This document shows positions 1 through 10,954 of a stretch of DNA of 64,000 nt, piece after piece. Position 1 is the first letter of the stretch. Every line of letters begins with the position of its first letter. The notes beneath the pieces are model-generated. The model was not told the origin of the DNA. It ran no database searches and saw nothing but the letters and a program-made list of their open reading frames with translations. Origin of the DNA: Pisaster brevispinus (taxonomy: Eukaryota > Echinodermata > Asteroidea > Forcipulatida > Asteriidae); NCBI GenBank assembly GCA_023634235.1, contig JAMKCF010000011.1, forward strand, positions 18,586,027-18,650,026, given 5' to 3'. Made by a program: the position numbers and the translations under genes.

Positions 1-763
1 GTCCGGATAATAGACAAATGATACTGTTTAGTACACAATCTGTTTCATGTTAGAACCAGACTTTACACACAGGTCTACATCTTTACACTCCCTTTTTGTA
101 GTGCTTCGAGTATGATAATCTAGATTTTCCAAGCCAGTTTCAGCAAACATTAATTCAATTTCACGAACACACATTCAAATTCACCCATATTTTCCCCAAT
201 TATTTCAATTTGTACTTAACTACTATTGCATTGAATGTCGTTTTCGTTCACACATGATTTCGTTCTTCTCATTCAGGTTAAGTTCAGCCCTTCTATTTTA
301 TTTGATAGATAATCGAAACTACATTTTCACCATTCTTCATTGAAACTTCTACTTACCTATTTACAATTGGTGAAATTGAACGGTTGACCAGCCTCTTGCT
401 GCTGGCTTTTGTGAAATTGAATGATCTTTGCGACAAAATTAATTTGTATGATCTCATTGAACAGTGAATGCTAAACTATTGAAATTAAATTCTTCATTTT
501 GTCTCATGAGTACCGAGGCGACAGAGCATTCACTTTCAATCGAAAGTGATTGAGTCGGGTGTTATATTGAGTGAATTTTTGTTGAAAGTGTCCGGAACAA
601 CCTATACTTGGGCAAGTTTGAAAAAGGTCAATGGCCTACAGTGATAACATACGTAACACAAATATTGTATAAATATTCTTTTTATAATTACAAGTCACCC
701 AAGGTTGTTCTCCTTACATACGCACAACATTAGAATAAAAGTAACTGATATATAACTACTTAC
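1..763. other. AT-rich intronic sequence, no gene seen
   Basis: No kinase motif of the kind expected for the next Trk exon (HRDLATRN, DFG) was found on the minus strand here, so the intron after the kinase exon at 1353 appears to run past the left edge. The stretch is AT-rich and no repeat family was recognised. Confidence 0.4.
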
Positions 764-913
764 TTCCGAGGGGTAAAACTTTCTAAATGTCCCATTCATG
801 ACTGCTCGATTTCTCGCACTTGTCCATTCGTGATAATTGATCGGAAATTTAACACCAGAAAGCTTGTATCCTGTGGCACTTTTTAACCATTCATCAAAAT
901 GGTTCAATCGAAG
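764..913 (-). CDS. Exon-like ORF, product not recognised, in Trk 3' intron
   Basis: A 150-bp open stretch of 50 codons is preceded on the minus strand by a TTTCTAG acceptor and followed by a strong GTAAGTAG donor. The translation contains HFDEWLKSATGYKLSG and, further on, INYHEWTSARNRAVMNG. It does not resemble a kinase segment, and its phase (0 at both ends) does not fit the preceding Trk kinase exon, which ends in phase 2. A second cysteine-rich open frame lies just upstream at 904-1143 (contains DRCHICKVFCYNLL), in another frame. The two may belong to an unrelated nested gene or an old transposon. I do not recognise either. Confidence 0.25.
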
Positions 914-1352
914 CTAGAAATATCGCGGCTAGACGTGTAACACGATTCGCCTATTTGAACAGTGTATAGCTTTGTTGATTCTCCCGGAAGTGGCAATAAA
1001 TTATAACAAAATACTTTACAAATATGACATCGATCAGCCGCAGAATAACTTCCATCGCAACTCTCTTTAATTATGTCTGATCGAGAAAGTAGAGTGAATA
1101 ATAAACAATATACTGAGCATTTGGGTGTAAATGGAACACACATGTGTTACCGCAAACCTTAAAAACAAACCATAACTAATACGCATTGTTTCGTTTTCTT
1201 TTCTTTTCTTTTAAAGCACCCATTTTGTCTAAAATAAGAGACACCTGCTTTGATAGTTTGACACGATGATTCAATATCTTGTTCAACACAAGAACACATA
1301 ACCTGACAAGTGGGAAACTGCCCGGCTCCTGTCGTCAGTGATTGACACGTAC

Positions 1353-1528
1353 CGTAGAAAGTTATTCAAATCGCCATTCTCCATGTACTCAAACACCATC
1401 AGGAATGGTTCCTTCTCCATACACACACCGTAGAAAGTCACGATGTTTGAGTGCTGCAAATTAGACAGGAGCTCTGCTTCTCTTTCGAAGTCTTTCCTTG
1501 CGTCGCCGATGGAGGCGTCCTTCAGGGT
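1353..1528 (-). CDS. NTRK: Trk receptor, kinase N-lobe exon (alphaC to hinge)
   Basis: This 176-bp exon begins after a CTCCCTTTACAG acceptor, starts in phase 0 and ends in phase 2 at a GTACGT donor. It opens with TLKDAS and continues through [30 protein letters not shown] and [16 protein letters not shown]. This is the classical Trk order directly after the VAVK lysine. The Glu in REAELL is the expected alphaC partner of the catalytic lysine, and MVFEYM is the hinge. The similarity to vertebrate TrkA/B/C over this stretch is strong and distinguishes it from most other receptor kinases, although the related ROR and MuSK kinases share parts. The catalytic loop, DFG motif and activation-loop tyrosines would be in the next exon, which is outside the window. 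Confidence 0.93.
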
Positions 1529-1965
1529 CTGTAAAGGGAGAAGTTTTTTGGGGAAAACAAGTCGAGGTTAAAAGAATAATCACATTTTGAAATAATGATT
1601 TGAATCCTCCCCCGAAGGAAGACAATTTAAAATGAATTTATATTGTATTCGTAGATACTAAAAGTAATACAATTTTGTTTTCAAATGACACCATAAATTC
1701 AACGAGAATAAACAATTCAGAAGGAAGACGGGCACAACAACTTCAACAATGTCTGGCTGGAATTGAAAACTCGAGTAGAAGATTGCAAGAGGGATTTCAT
1801 AAATCTCAGAAGAAACAATTTGAAAGAAAAGAACAATTAAATAAGAAAGGGTTTGTAACCGAGAACAAATGTACCAGGGGCCTGTCATTTCGACCGTGTC
1901 CTCAGCCATTCTCCAGATAGGGTCATAGATTGGCAAATACCCTGAACCTTAATGGCCATAGACAC

Positions 1966-2040
1966 TTACTTTGTGAGAAGCACTGCAGCTGTTGAGAGTA
2001 ACAGGATCCCCTTTGAAGTATTATAGTTTCGATTATTTTT
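1966..2040 (+). repeat. Fragment of the CTGCAGCTGTTGA repeat family
   Basis: The sequence ACTTACTTTGTGAGAAGCAC followed by TGCAGCTGTTGAGAGTAAC resembles the start of the family seen complete at 6979, 43800 and 59895. Only about 75 bp are recognisable. Confidence 0.4.
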
Positions 2041-2376
2041 GACCCTCAAAACTTTTGAATCTGAAAAACAATTCATGCACAAATCGTATCTCAGATATCC
2101 TAGGGTTGGTGGCCGTGCGCGAATGCTGCGGCTAGGGATGCGGTTGGTACCCGCTGTCACCCCGCTAATCGTGGATGGATGCGACGTGCTATGCCGTGAC
2201 AGGTTTTTTTTAGCAACTTGGACACTGTATTCAGCTAAAACTTTCATGTGACCTTTATTGTAGCTTTCTTTTTGGCATTGTCTATAAACCAGTATTAAGT
2301 TGACGAAAATTAACCTATGACCCTAAACCATTAACGCAAGAGAATCCAAGCCATGATTGATTGGAATAATAATTAC

Positions 2377-2507
2377 CTTAACCGCTACCATAGTAGTATC
2401 ACCCTCTCCAGTCAGGTTCTCACATATTCCCAAGCAAACTACACCGAATGCTCCTTCACCCAGCTCACCAACGAACCGCATCTGCTCACGGCTGATGTGA
2501 TGAATTG
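2377..2507 (-). CDS. NTRK: Trk receptor, kinase glycine-loop exon
   Basis: A 131-bp exon starts after a TTCGCTCAG acceptor with two bases completing the split codon from the transmembrane exon, and ends in phase 0 at a GTAATT donor. It encodes HHISREQMRFVGELGEGAFG, the ATP-binding glycine loop GEGAFG, then VVCLGICENL, and ends exactly at VAVK, whose lysine is the ATP-anchoring residue. Vertebrate Trk receptors have the same layout (HI-R---L--ELGEGAFG-V, ending in VAVK before TLKDAS). The next exon continues in frame with TLKDAS. The glycine loop and lysine are intact, so nothing here suggests a pseudokinase. Confidence 0.93.
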
Positions 2508-2721
2508 CTGAGCGAATAACATAAATAAACATAATTATAAGCATATAGCTTTGGCAGGCTTGTTTGACATTCAATACTGGAAATTCAGAAAAGTGTTACA
2601 AAAATAAAAGGGCAATCTTTTGAGCTTAGTTAGTCAAAGTTTTAATGAATGCATAATGGAAGGAGTTGGCTGGTGATGGCTTATCAACTCAAAGGACCTA
2701 CGGTATACATTCAAGGGCCTG

Positions 2722-2773
2722 ACGTTTCGACCCGAGGAGTCTTTGAGTGAGACTCTACTCGGGTCAAAAGCAA
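2722..2773. repeat. Small foldback (hairpin) element
   Basis: GTTTCGACCCGAGGAGTCT and AGACTCTACTCGGGTCAAAA form an imperfect inverted repeat around a 7-bp loop. A short related piece (GGCCTGTCATTTCGACC) lies at about 1880. It looks like a remnant of a short inverted-repeat element in the Trk intron. Confidence 0.5.
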
Positions 2774-3306
2774 GCCTTGCATTTTTTTGTCATTGAAGGG
2801 CTGAAAGTTGGACAAAATCATAAAGGATAAGCATTGCATTTTTTTCGAAAATGGGCTAAAATTTCCAAAAAATACGAAAGATTTAATAGGTCAATTCAAA
2901 CGAAATGGTATCAATGACGATGACTGCACCATTTTAAAGCACGAAATCGAACATGAAAATTAGGGAAAAGTTGAATGACCTAGGGGGTTAAAGTCCTTGA
3001 ATTTCTAGACTGGACTTATTTTTATCATTATTTGTATTGTTATTTTATTTTTAAACAAAATCTTTTTGAGGGGCTGACAAATATTTTCGCTCAAATACTT
3101 TGTGCACAGACAGGTAGACCTACCCAGATCTAACCGTCTGAAAAACATAAGTAGAGCCATCTATTTGTTGTAGCAGGCTTCCAGGTGTCTTGCTGACAGC
3201 CTGTGTAAGGTCCTGAGGTTTACACCCCCCGCCCCCAACGACCACCGAATTATCAAAAGAGAGAATGAAATCAATGGCGGTGTCACCCTCCCTTATAGAG
3301 ACTCAC

Positions 3307-3526
3307 CTGTACCGTTTCTTGGGAGGTAATTAGGGTTCTGAATCATGCTAACCATCTCCTTCTTGTCTCCCCGTCCGTTCTCCATGAAGCTCATGACACT
3401 AAACGGGGCTGCCGTGCCGTCCTGGTTTATTCCACGGTATAAATGCCGACTTTTCCTGAACTTGTACCCCACACCACCGGCCAGCAAAATAAGCACTATT
3501 ATGACCACAAGCACAATGGTCACTTT
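3307..3526 (-). CDS. NTRK: Trk receptor, transmembrane and juxtamembrane exon
   Basis: A 220-bp exon follows a T-rich tract and a CTATTCAG acceptor, starts in phase 0 and ends in phase 1 at a GTGAGT donor. It encodes one hydrophobic helix (VTIVLVVIIVLILLAGGVG) followed by a basic stop-transfer segment (YKFRKSRHLYRG) and about 45 cytoplasmic residues. Near the end is IQNPNY, an NPXY motif at the place where vertebrate Trk receptors carry NPQY, the phosphotyrosine docking site for Shc and FRS2. This supports a signalling-competent receptor. The exon therefore joins a single-pass membrane anchor to the adaptor-binding juxtamembrane region. A GGGTCA-type MITE lies about 140 bp upstream in the preceding intron. 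Confidence 0.92.
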
Positions 3527-3668
3527 CTGAATAGTTAAAAAAAAAAGTTCTAGTTATCGATCAGTAATCTTGATACATCTGGATTATACTTACCAATAAT
3601 GCCCAACGCGAACATTTTCTTTAGATTTTGCCAGTAAAGAAAGTTCATCATAGTCTGACTGTCTTTCC

Positions 3669-3908
3669 CTCTAAAAACTCCCGGGTCAAAATTGACCGGG
3701 ATTTGGATCCCATTGGGCATGACCCATGTTGGGTCAGTACGACCCAGAATCCGTGTGTCCAAAAAAACAACAAATGGGTCCAAATGACGCAGCGAGCTGA
3801 AAACCAATTTGTTTTTTTACCACTTACCGGGTCAGCCTGACTCGGAAATGGGTCAGGACACATGGGCCCCGGATTCCGGGTCAAATATGACCCGGGAGTT
3901 TTAGAGTG
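3669..3908. mobile_element. GGGTCA palindromic MITE, copy 1
   Basis: The element starts CTCTAAAAACTCCCGGGTCA and ends TGACCCGGGAGTTTTAGAGT, so its ends are inverted copies. Almost the whole 240 bp is tiled with GGGTCA and TGACCC units separated by short spacers. It lies in the Trk intron between linker exon 2 and the transmembrane exon. Six further copies lie at 41-61 kb. Confidence 0.75.
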
Positions 3909-4683
3909 TTTCTGGGGAGGAACTCATTGGCGACAGGCTGAGTCAGGGTATAATCATGAACACAATAATGCTGACACACCAAAAGGCAAACACATGTTTC
4001 CTGTAGGTCCCACCTAACGTTCCCTGTTCAATATCAAACTCTTTCCCACAGCTAAGCTATTTTTTTTCTTGTAGGGAAAAGCAAGTGAGGGAGGGCGCAT
4101 CAACCTTGCTTGTAGGGGAATTCATAACATTGAAGCAAACACAAACAAAGACTGGACAAACCCTCAGCACGTGCATCGTTTTTACAACAGCTGTTGAGAC
4201 TTTACTGCGCAAAGAAGAAGGGGGAAATTAGTCTAGGTCTACCAGTGCCATACACAGTTACTAGTGAGTAGTGAGTCGGGAATAATGCTGTATCATAATC
4301 TATAAAAGGTAGCAGGAGACCCGTCCCCCGAATTCCAAATCTGATCACAGTTCTCGAACTGTATCGCCCTATTTCGTAGGCATTTAGGGATGGAGACATG
4401 TATATTTGACTTTAGAAATCCATGAAGGCAATAACGTCGCTTGCACAGGCTCAATGCAGGTAATTTCACAAGCAATACTCGCCCGAGATAACATTGAAAG
4501 AAACCAGTCTCAATTCCCAGGCCGCGCAGTTGTCAGCCACCACCCACTAAAAAAAACCACCTTATTTTTACACTGATGACGAGCCTGTGCACTTTTTATA
4601 TTTGACACAAACAATAATGATAATAACATAAACATATAAAATTAAAAATTAGAAAAAATATAAAATCCAATTAAAAGAACGTT

Positions 4684-4746
4684 TTTATCGCCAGGATTCG
4701 ACCTCAAGAGCCGGAAGCCCTTCCACTGCCACTGCTCCTCTTCCAT
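4684..4746 (-). repeat. tRNA-derived repeat unit 1
   Basis: On the minus strand the sequence has an A-box-like stretch (GAGCAGTGGCAGTGG) and a B-box-like GGTCGAATCC 35-45 bases later. No complete acceptor stem is visible. Flanking sequence is shared with unit 2 at 4808. Confidence 0.5.
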
Positions 4747-4807
4747 AAGTTCTGTTCGATTTTAATTTTAAACCTTCGAATGACTGACATTAAATCCACA
4801 AGGTACA

Positions 4808-4886
4808 ACAAGAAAACGGGGGATGCGAACCAAGAGCCGTTAGGTCCAGAGTCCCGAGCCCTTCCACTGGGCCACTGCTCCTCTGT
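4808..4886 (-). repeat. tRNA-derived repeat unit 2
   Basis: The minus strand reads GAGCAGTGGCCCAGTGGAAG (A box) and then GGTTCGCATCC (B box). The unit is followed by TTAATTTCAAACCTT, matching TTAATTTTAAACCTT beside unit 1, so the pair looks like a tandem duplication with a spacing near 130 bp. Confidence 0.5.
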
Positions 4887-6064
4887 TTGCGAGAGAGTTT
4901 AATTTCAAACCTTATAAGAATGAATAACTTTGATGAAGAAGTTTGTTCGATTGTTCATTTATATCTAAACCAACCCCATGCATATGTTTTTTTAAGCAAC
5001 CCGAATAGAAACTCTCAATAGCTGCGTGTGTAAACGTGTTTTTTTTTCGAAACACTTTGTCGACAATTACACTGTGAGCAAACATGAGCGTCAGCGCAAA
5101 TCAACATGACATGTGCGCGCCTATAATACAACATCTTCAAAGTTAAATTTAAACCAATAACGACGGGTGAAAAACATTATCACATATTGTGATTTCCTTC
5201 AACAACAAAACGGGAATTGTACAAACAGCGCAGATAACTTGCCTTCCTTACTTTGTTTCACACAAAGAAATCTGGACAAGCTCTATTTCTTATGGTCCGA
5301 GAGTTAGAACGCAAAGAACTAGGGGGAAAATACCACAAGCACGCATTTAAAAGAATAACCGTAGCTTTGCTCCGTGGTCAATCTTAATTGCAAAATCAAT
5401 TATTTATACGGTTCGGAATGGAATGCTCAAAAACTAGATGATGTACAATCCAGATGTGCAAAACTTTACAATGTCAAACATACAGCAAATTAAGTCAGTG
5501 GTCGTCTGGAAAAACAAAAGTCACGTGATCTGAGCAACGTGTCAAATTAGCATGCATTATGCAAACATCGAAATTGACCCCTTGCACATGACGTCACCAC
5601 CAACCGCTGCCCCATGTTCGGGGTCAGAAATCGAAAGAGAGGAGCACATTCTGTAAAGGTTGGTGGTCAGGGCTGATGTGGACGAGGATGCAAGAGGTCG
5701 ATGAGCAAACCTGAAGGTTTGACCAAAATAAAAAAGTGCAACTACCCGGTAGTAACCGGTAAATATACACCAAAAAACACAAGCGCCATATCAATAATAT
5801 ATAGAAATATATTCATCCGTACATTTTTGAAGAGTCATGCCAAAAGTAGAGCGCATTGACACTTTTTTATATATATTTTTTTATAATAAAATTAATAGAT
5901 AATAAGAATGCCCTACTGGTTTTGGGGTCTGAGCAATTCTGAAGTATACGTACTTTACTTAAAAGGGAATCCAAACATGGTCACGATACAAACCTAGTCA
6001 TTCATTTGAAATACATGTAAACACTTTTGTGCTTCTATTGTTGTTGAGACTTCAGCATACTTAC

Positions 6065-6156
6065 TGTGATAGTGGAGTTGTCGTCTGAAAGGGGTGGTTG
6101 ATTGCTGATTGGGGTGTTTTCATTAGGATTTTCCCGCTTTGGCACAAACGCACCAT
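6065..6156 (-). CDS. NTRK: Trk receptor, membrane-proximal linker exon 2
   Basis: A 92-bp exon starts after a TTGTCCCCAAAG acceptor with two bases of a split codon and ends in phase 0 at GTAAGTATG. It encodes GAFVPKRENPNENTPISNQ followed by PPLSDDNSTIT, a hydrophilic, proline- and asparagine-rich stalk with one N-glycosylation sequon (NST). It joins in frame to the transmembrane exon (KVTIVL). Stalk sequence is poorly conserved among Trk receptors, so assignment depends on position, splice sites and phase. The phase requires the previous exon to end with one spare base; see the entry at 6625. Confidence 0.75.
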
Positions 6157-6624
6157 CTTTGGGGACAAGACAAGAATGGAAAAAACCATGGCAACGTAAA
6201 CTGGATAAAACAAAAAACAGAATCACTGGCATACCAACAATGAGTGTTGAATGTCTAAATGGGTTGATGTGAAAGAGTCACATGAATGTCTTTCTAAGAA
6301 ATGCGCACAGATGGGTTTGCTTTATGATCTATATATACAACACTACATGCTAAATAAATTGTTAGTGCAGACTTAACTCAAATATTCATCATGCAACATA
6401 CATTCCAACTATCATGCAACACAAGTTGTTCACAGTGACAAACATGCCTCAGAAGATAAGAAAATGTTATTTCAATTAAGTTAGTACACGTCACGAAAGA
6501 ATATGTAAATAAAACACACCACTCTCCCTGTGCTGTCAGTCTCATTTGATATGCAAATTAGGAAAGTAGACGCCCTCTGATTGGCGTAATGTAGTTATTT
6601 CTTTCGTGACATGACCAATCATAC

Positions 6625-6744
6625 TTACTTGCATAGCAGCATTTTTCTCAATCTGAAGTGGTGCGAATGTTTTAATATCTACGCCCTCATCGGTGGGAAC
6701 GCCGCTAGTTTTCGGTTTGGTAGGAGGCTTGGGTAAAATGTCCC
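6625..6744 (-). CDS. NTRK: Trk receptor, membrane-proximal linker exon 1
   Basis: The exon starts after a TATCGGCGTAG acceptor with GG, completing a Gly codon from the Ig2 exon, and encodes DILPKPPTKPKTSGVPTDEG, then VDIKTFAPLQIEKNAAMQ. Two donors overlap at its end (GTAAGTATG). The stronger GTAAGT would give 6629-6744 ending in phase 0 and break the frame of the next exon. The weaker GTATGA, four bases on, gives 6625-6744 ending in phase 1 and restores the frame, adding Val and a split Asn codon. I used the frame-preserving donor. A small unseen exon between 6160 and 6620 is the alternative. This is the same membrane-proximal place where vertebrate Trk genes have alternative inserts. Confidence 0.72.
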
Positions 6745-6978
6745 CTACGCCGATAAGCAGCATGAAGAGTAAGATACAGAAAAGGATATATAGGACAGCA
6801 CAGAGAGCGCTAACTAGGTCCAAAAATTCAACAAAGTGTGACTTCTGTCCTCCTATGAAAATGTAACCCTCAAATAAACAAAACATCAGCCGGTATTTTG
6901 GGGGTTTTGGGTTTGTTTATTTTTTTTTAACGAAAAGCTCGAGTAAGTGGTGTTTTGAGTACACAACTTTAGCTCTAT

Positions 6979-7350
6979 GAGGCAGGGTACACTTATGGTA
7001 GTTGCCAAGAACAGTATCCTCACTTTGTTTATCCCAACACCTGCATAAAATAACAATCCTGTGAAAATGGGTTGCCGAATTAGCAGGAAACAAATGAAAG
7101 AAAAAATACCCTTGTTGGATAGAATTGTGTGCTTCCAGATGCCTGAGAAAGGCTTCATGCCTGAAGCCTTCCTCAGTATCAAATGTCGGTGGTGAAAGTC
7201 ACTTCTTTTGCTAAAGCTACAATATTTCAGAGGGAGCCGTTTCTCACAATGCTTTATACTATCAACAGCTCTTCAGTGCTCCTTACCAAGTACGTTTTAT
7301 GGCCACTAATTTGTAGAGTAATTACCAAAAGTGTAGACTGCCTTTAAAAC
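6979..7350 (-). mobile_element. MITE of the CTGCAGCTGTTGA family, full copy
   Basis: The left end AGGCAGGGTACACTTATGGT and the right end (minus-strand reading AGGCAGTCTACACTTTTGGT) are inverted repeats. The interior, read on the minus strand, includes AGGAGCACTGAAGAGCTGTT and a CCTGAGAAAGGCTTCATGCC hairpin-like segment. It is the same family as the copies at 10640, 35311, 43800 and 59895. Confidence 0.65.
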
Positions 7351-7567
7351 TATACTTAGGGCTGCCGTGGGCCAATTTGAATACAACCGTTAAAACAATT
7401 CAACAATAGTTTCAAGCTGATAGGAGGACGAAACTCACAAAATCACTGAAGAAAGTAAAGAATATATATCACCCATCCATTAAGAAAAGTATTACATTAA
7501 GTAACAGAAAGAAGGTAAGCTATTTGTTAATTAGCCTTTAAAGCAGAGGAAAATCAACCTGGAGTAA

Positions 7568-7681
7568 AAGGTTGTGTCTGAATAAGCGGCTGAGGCTGTT
7601 ACTAAGAGCAGCTTAGGCTTGAACGCATGTTACACGCGGTAATCCAGTCATAGCCACAGCCGCTTATTCGGAAACAACCTT
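7568..7681. mobile_element. Foldback MITE of about 113 bp
   Basis: AAGGTTGTGTCTGAATAAGC GGCTGAGGCT at the left is inverted at the right as AGCCACAGCCGCTTATTCGG AAACAACCTT, giving about 30-bp terminal inverted repeats. The piece at 42878 carries related sequence. Confidence 0.65.
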
Positions 7682-7689
7682 AAGTGAAC

Positions 7690-9590
7690 GACGATGCATG
7701 AACTTGACCTATGACATTATGCAAATTTACCGGAAGCACGTACGCAAAAATGTGAAAGATGAAAGTAAGAAAACGATAGATTGTCAACTTGTTTAATGAA
7801 GCGTTACCCTTGGTCTGAACTTGTGAAAGCAAACAGTTGCAAACAATTAAACCTCTTTTTTGGGGGGCGGGGGGGTATTCAAATAATTGGTATATAAGTT
7901 TCAATAAGACCCGGGGAAAATTGCCACTCTGTAGAAGTAACACGCTTTCAAAACAAAAACAAACAAACAATTTTGAGCCCCACATTTTCAGGGTTCAACT
8001 AAGACATAATTATGATGACAGATCTGAGTTTAAAACAAATATCGTCTCAGTTCAGATAAATAACAACATGCATCGTCGTTTGTCAACTTATATAGAGTCT
8101 TACAAGGTAGTTCAGCTAACGAAACCGTCCAAGAACAAAAACAGATAAAATAAAACAAATGTTAATAACAGTATTCAAATTAGATAAACGATTTATGTTA
8201 GTTTTATGTCTACACGGAGCCAGTTTAATCCTCGTTGGTTTATCCAAAGACAATGAGGGTTTGTTTTTGTGTTTGTTTGTTTTAGGGTTTTTTTAAGTTC
8301 TAATACTGATGGAGTTGAAAACAAAAGTAAGAAAAAGTTTAAATGAACTTCAAAGTTTTATTCAAATCTCGCAAATTGTAAACTTAAAACAACCGTGCTC
8401 TGAGATGATAATAGAAGAATGTAAAAAAATCAAAGAACCAATGGCTGCACTTTATCAAAGGGTTGGATCTGGGCAGGTCTGTATGTCTCTACAATTTTGT
8501 GTACCAAGAATATGAGTAAACAGAAATCAAAAAATACCAAATTCAGTTCATCGAAAAAAAAACCTTTAAAAAAACTTTTTTTTTTAACTAAAAAACTAGA
8601 CCATTCTTAGACCTGAACCCCCCCCCCCCACCCCCTGCCTTCTAAGACATGTGGGGGAAAGTCCAGTCAAGGATATCAAGGACTTTGACTCCCCCAGGGC
8701 TTTGCACTTTGGAGAAAACGGTGAAATAAATAACATGTGCCATGACTTAGTGTTACCAGCGTCCACTTATTGAAATTGTGGCCCATAAAAACGTGTAGTG
8801 CATTGACAGTGTTTTCTCCTTTTGCTTACATTATTTTATTACTTGTTTTATGGTGTCAAATTTACCCCGAGTGTACTCTCTACCCTCGATTACGTCATCA
8901 ATCATTGTGCACAAAGTCATCAATCATTGTGCACAAAAAGAGAGGATAAAATAGGTAGAAGACCCTTTGTAATGTAAAGTAGTTGTGTTAACTCGAACAA
9001 ATAGCAGCAGTTTTGGGGGTCTTTGCAAACAAAACTGTCTCAAACCCCAAGGTAATTGTGCAAAAGGCTGATTTCGAAAGAAACAAGAAAAGAGTAATTA
9101 AAATGGCTCCAAGTATTCCGTTAAGTTATTGCTGTTCATTGCATGCAATAAACACAAAGCTGTTAAACTGCGAAGAAGAAGAAAAACAAACAGTATCGCC
9201 AATTTGCAGTTCAAGTCTCGCGTGTATTGATTTTTTTGTTTCCTTCACATGTTAAAGTAACCCCCAAAATTGTTGCAATACACGCTTGACTTGCACGGTT
9301 TTCCTATGGTATGATCCAGTTTGTGTAATTTTTTAACGTAGTATATTTCGGCCCAGTGTTGTTTTTCAGTACAACGAATATATAACCTAGAATTTTTACA
9401 GTGGAGGAAAAGTATATAACAGTCACCGTTTCAGGCAAATTGATAACATTTTAGAAGGTGTACCGATATAGTGTCTGTCCAAATTGGCGATTATGTCCAA
9501 ATTGTTGTTTCAAATGAGTTGTGTTAACACTAGCATGGGAATCTATTGTTCTAACAACCACACCAAATCACACCAGCCCTAAAAAGATAG
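7690..9590. other. Intronic AT-rich DNA
   Basis: This Trk intron segment shows no exon. It contains short plus-strand ORFs without codon structure, a poly-C run near 8615 and the 22-bp tandem duplication at 8894. Confidence 0.5.
8894..8937. repeat. 22-bp tandem duplication
   Basis: The unit starting GTCATCAATCATTGTGCACA is present twice in perfect tandem copies (8894-8915 and 8916-8937). Confidence 0.9.
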
Positions 9591-10170
9591 AAAAAAGATC
9601 AAAAACCCCGACACCTGGTAGAAATAGAACCCTTCACCATCGCCTTCACCCACAATCATAATCATGGCGGCCTCATACAACACCTCGCGATGCTATATAT
9701 GCTCATTCCACACACACCCCTGGCATCACCCACTGACCTACCCTTCTACCTGAACCACTACTCAACCCTCACACACCAATCATGACATACCCCCATAACC
9801 TTTGACACCAACACCAAGTCGCCATCATGCTAAAATATATCAATGAACTACATGTCACAATTATTGTAAACCCAATGTAACCCTAAACATGCCACTGCCA
9901 CCCATCTTGAAACCTTCTCCCATAGCCCCTATACCCAACATGACGATAGACGTTCACACACCATCACCCCTTCACCAATACATCTCTAATCTCTCGAGAG
10001 GTTAGAGATGTCTCGTGAGAGCTCTCATCCTTCAACCATCTTCAACCCACCTTCCAGTCCGCGCCCTGCAGTTTACCGACACACCAATCGGAGTCTAGAA
10101 CATTATATTCCAACCTTGTAGTCCCCAGCACTACAAACCAACCAGGGACGTCATTTACACCACTATCCAT
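9560..10170. repeat. C/A-rich, G-poor stretch of low complexity
   Basis: About 600 bp of the plus strand is built from ACC, CAC, CCA and CAT words with few G, ending near 10170 where composition returns to normal. A palindrome (CTCTAATCTCTCGAGAGGTTAGAG) sits in the middle near 9990. It probably derives from a decayed simple repeat. Confidence 0.5.
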
Positions 10171-10635
10171 ACTTAACCCACAATTTTTTCCTTGTTTTAT
10201 TTTCGTGGTGAATATTTCGTTTTCTTTCTTAGTTTTGTACAGGTGACTATAGCTTAAGGTTGTTTGATTGACCAGAAAAGTTATACCTTCAATACATATT
10301 ATGTTTCTTGTGTTTGATTTTCAGAATTTTTGACACCCCATCATTCAAAAAATTTCACACTTGTTAATACATTAAAAGTAGGGTCATAGTTTGGTTTTTG
10401 CCAACGTAATGCTGATATACAGGCACAATTTGAAAAGGTAGACACAATAAAAGTCCTATCGTAACAGTTTTAGCTGAGTACATTGTCTACTTGCTGAGAA
10501 AACAGCACAAAATATGTTCACCAGAACGTCGAATCGATCAACGTTTAGCGAGGTGACAGCGAGTACCAACTACATCTCTGGCCGCAGCTATCGTAAAAGG
10601 ACCCCCCCCCCCAAGAAATCTGAGGAAACAACGCT

Positions 10636-10818
10636 TACATGAATCGTTTCTCAGGTTCGAATATGTTTGGGGTGAAAATTATCTAAACCTTATTACTTCG
10701 AAGGAATCCTTTCTCGAAAAAGTTTTTACTAGCAACAGCTGCAGTGCTTCTCACCAAGTGTGTTTTTAGGGTCATTAATTTTTGGAGTAGTTACCGATCT
10801 ATGACCCTACCTTTAAAA
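10636..10818 (-). mobile_element. MITE of the CTGCAGCTGTTGA family, partial
   Basis: Read on the minus strand it gives TTAAAGGTAGGGTCATAGAT, CCAAAAATTAATGACC, GTGAGAAGCACTGCAGCTGT and ends near CCTGAGAAACGATTCATG. It is the 5' half of the family, directly 3' of the Ig2 exon in the Trk intron. Confidence 0.6.
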
Positions 10819-10954
10819 TATATCCCAATAATGGATGGATTTTTAAAATGGCAATAAATATTTGAAATAACCTATTAACTGCGATTTCATTTCCGGATAA
10901 TCCACACACACAGATGAAGCGCTCATTTTCACTGTTTGTGAATGTTTTACGTAC

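Noticed and set aside
3628..3884. ORFs on both strands with repeated WVxTQ / GSCPMG-type words.
   Set aside because: They lie in the GGGTCA MITE and only reflect its palindromic repeats.
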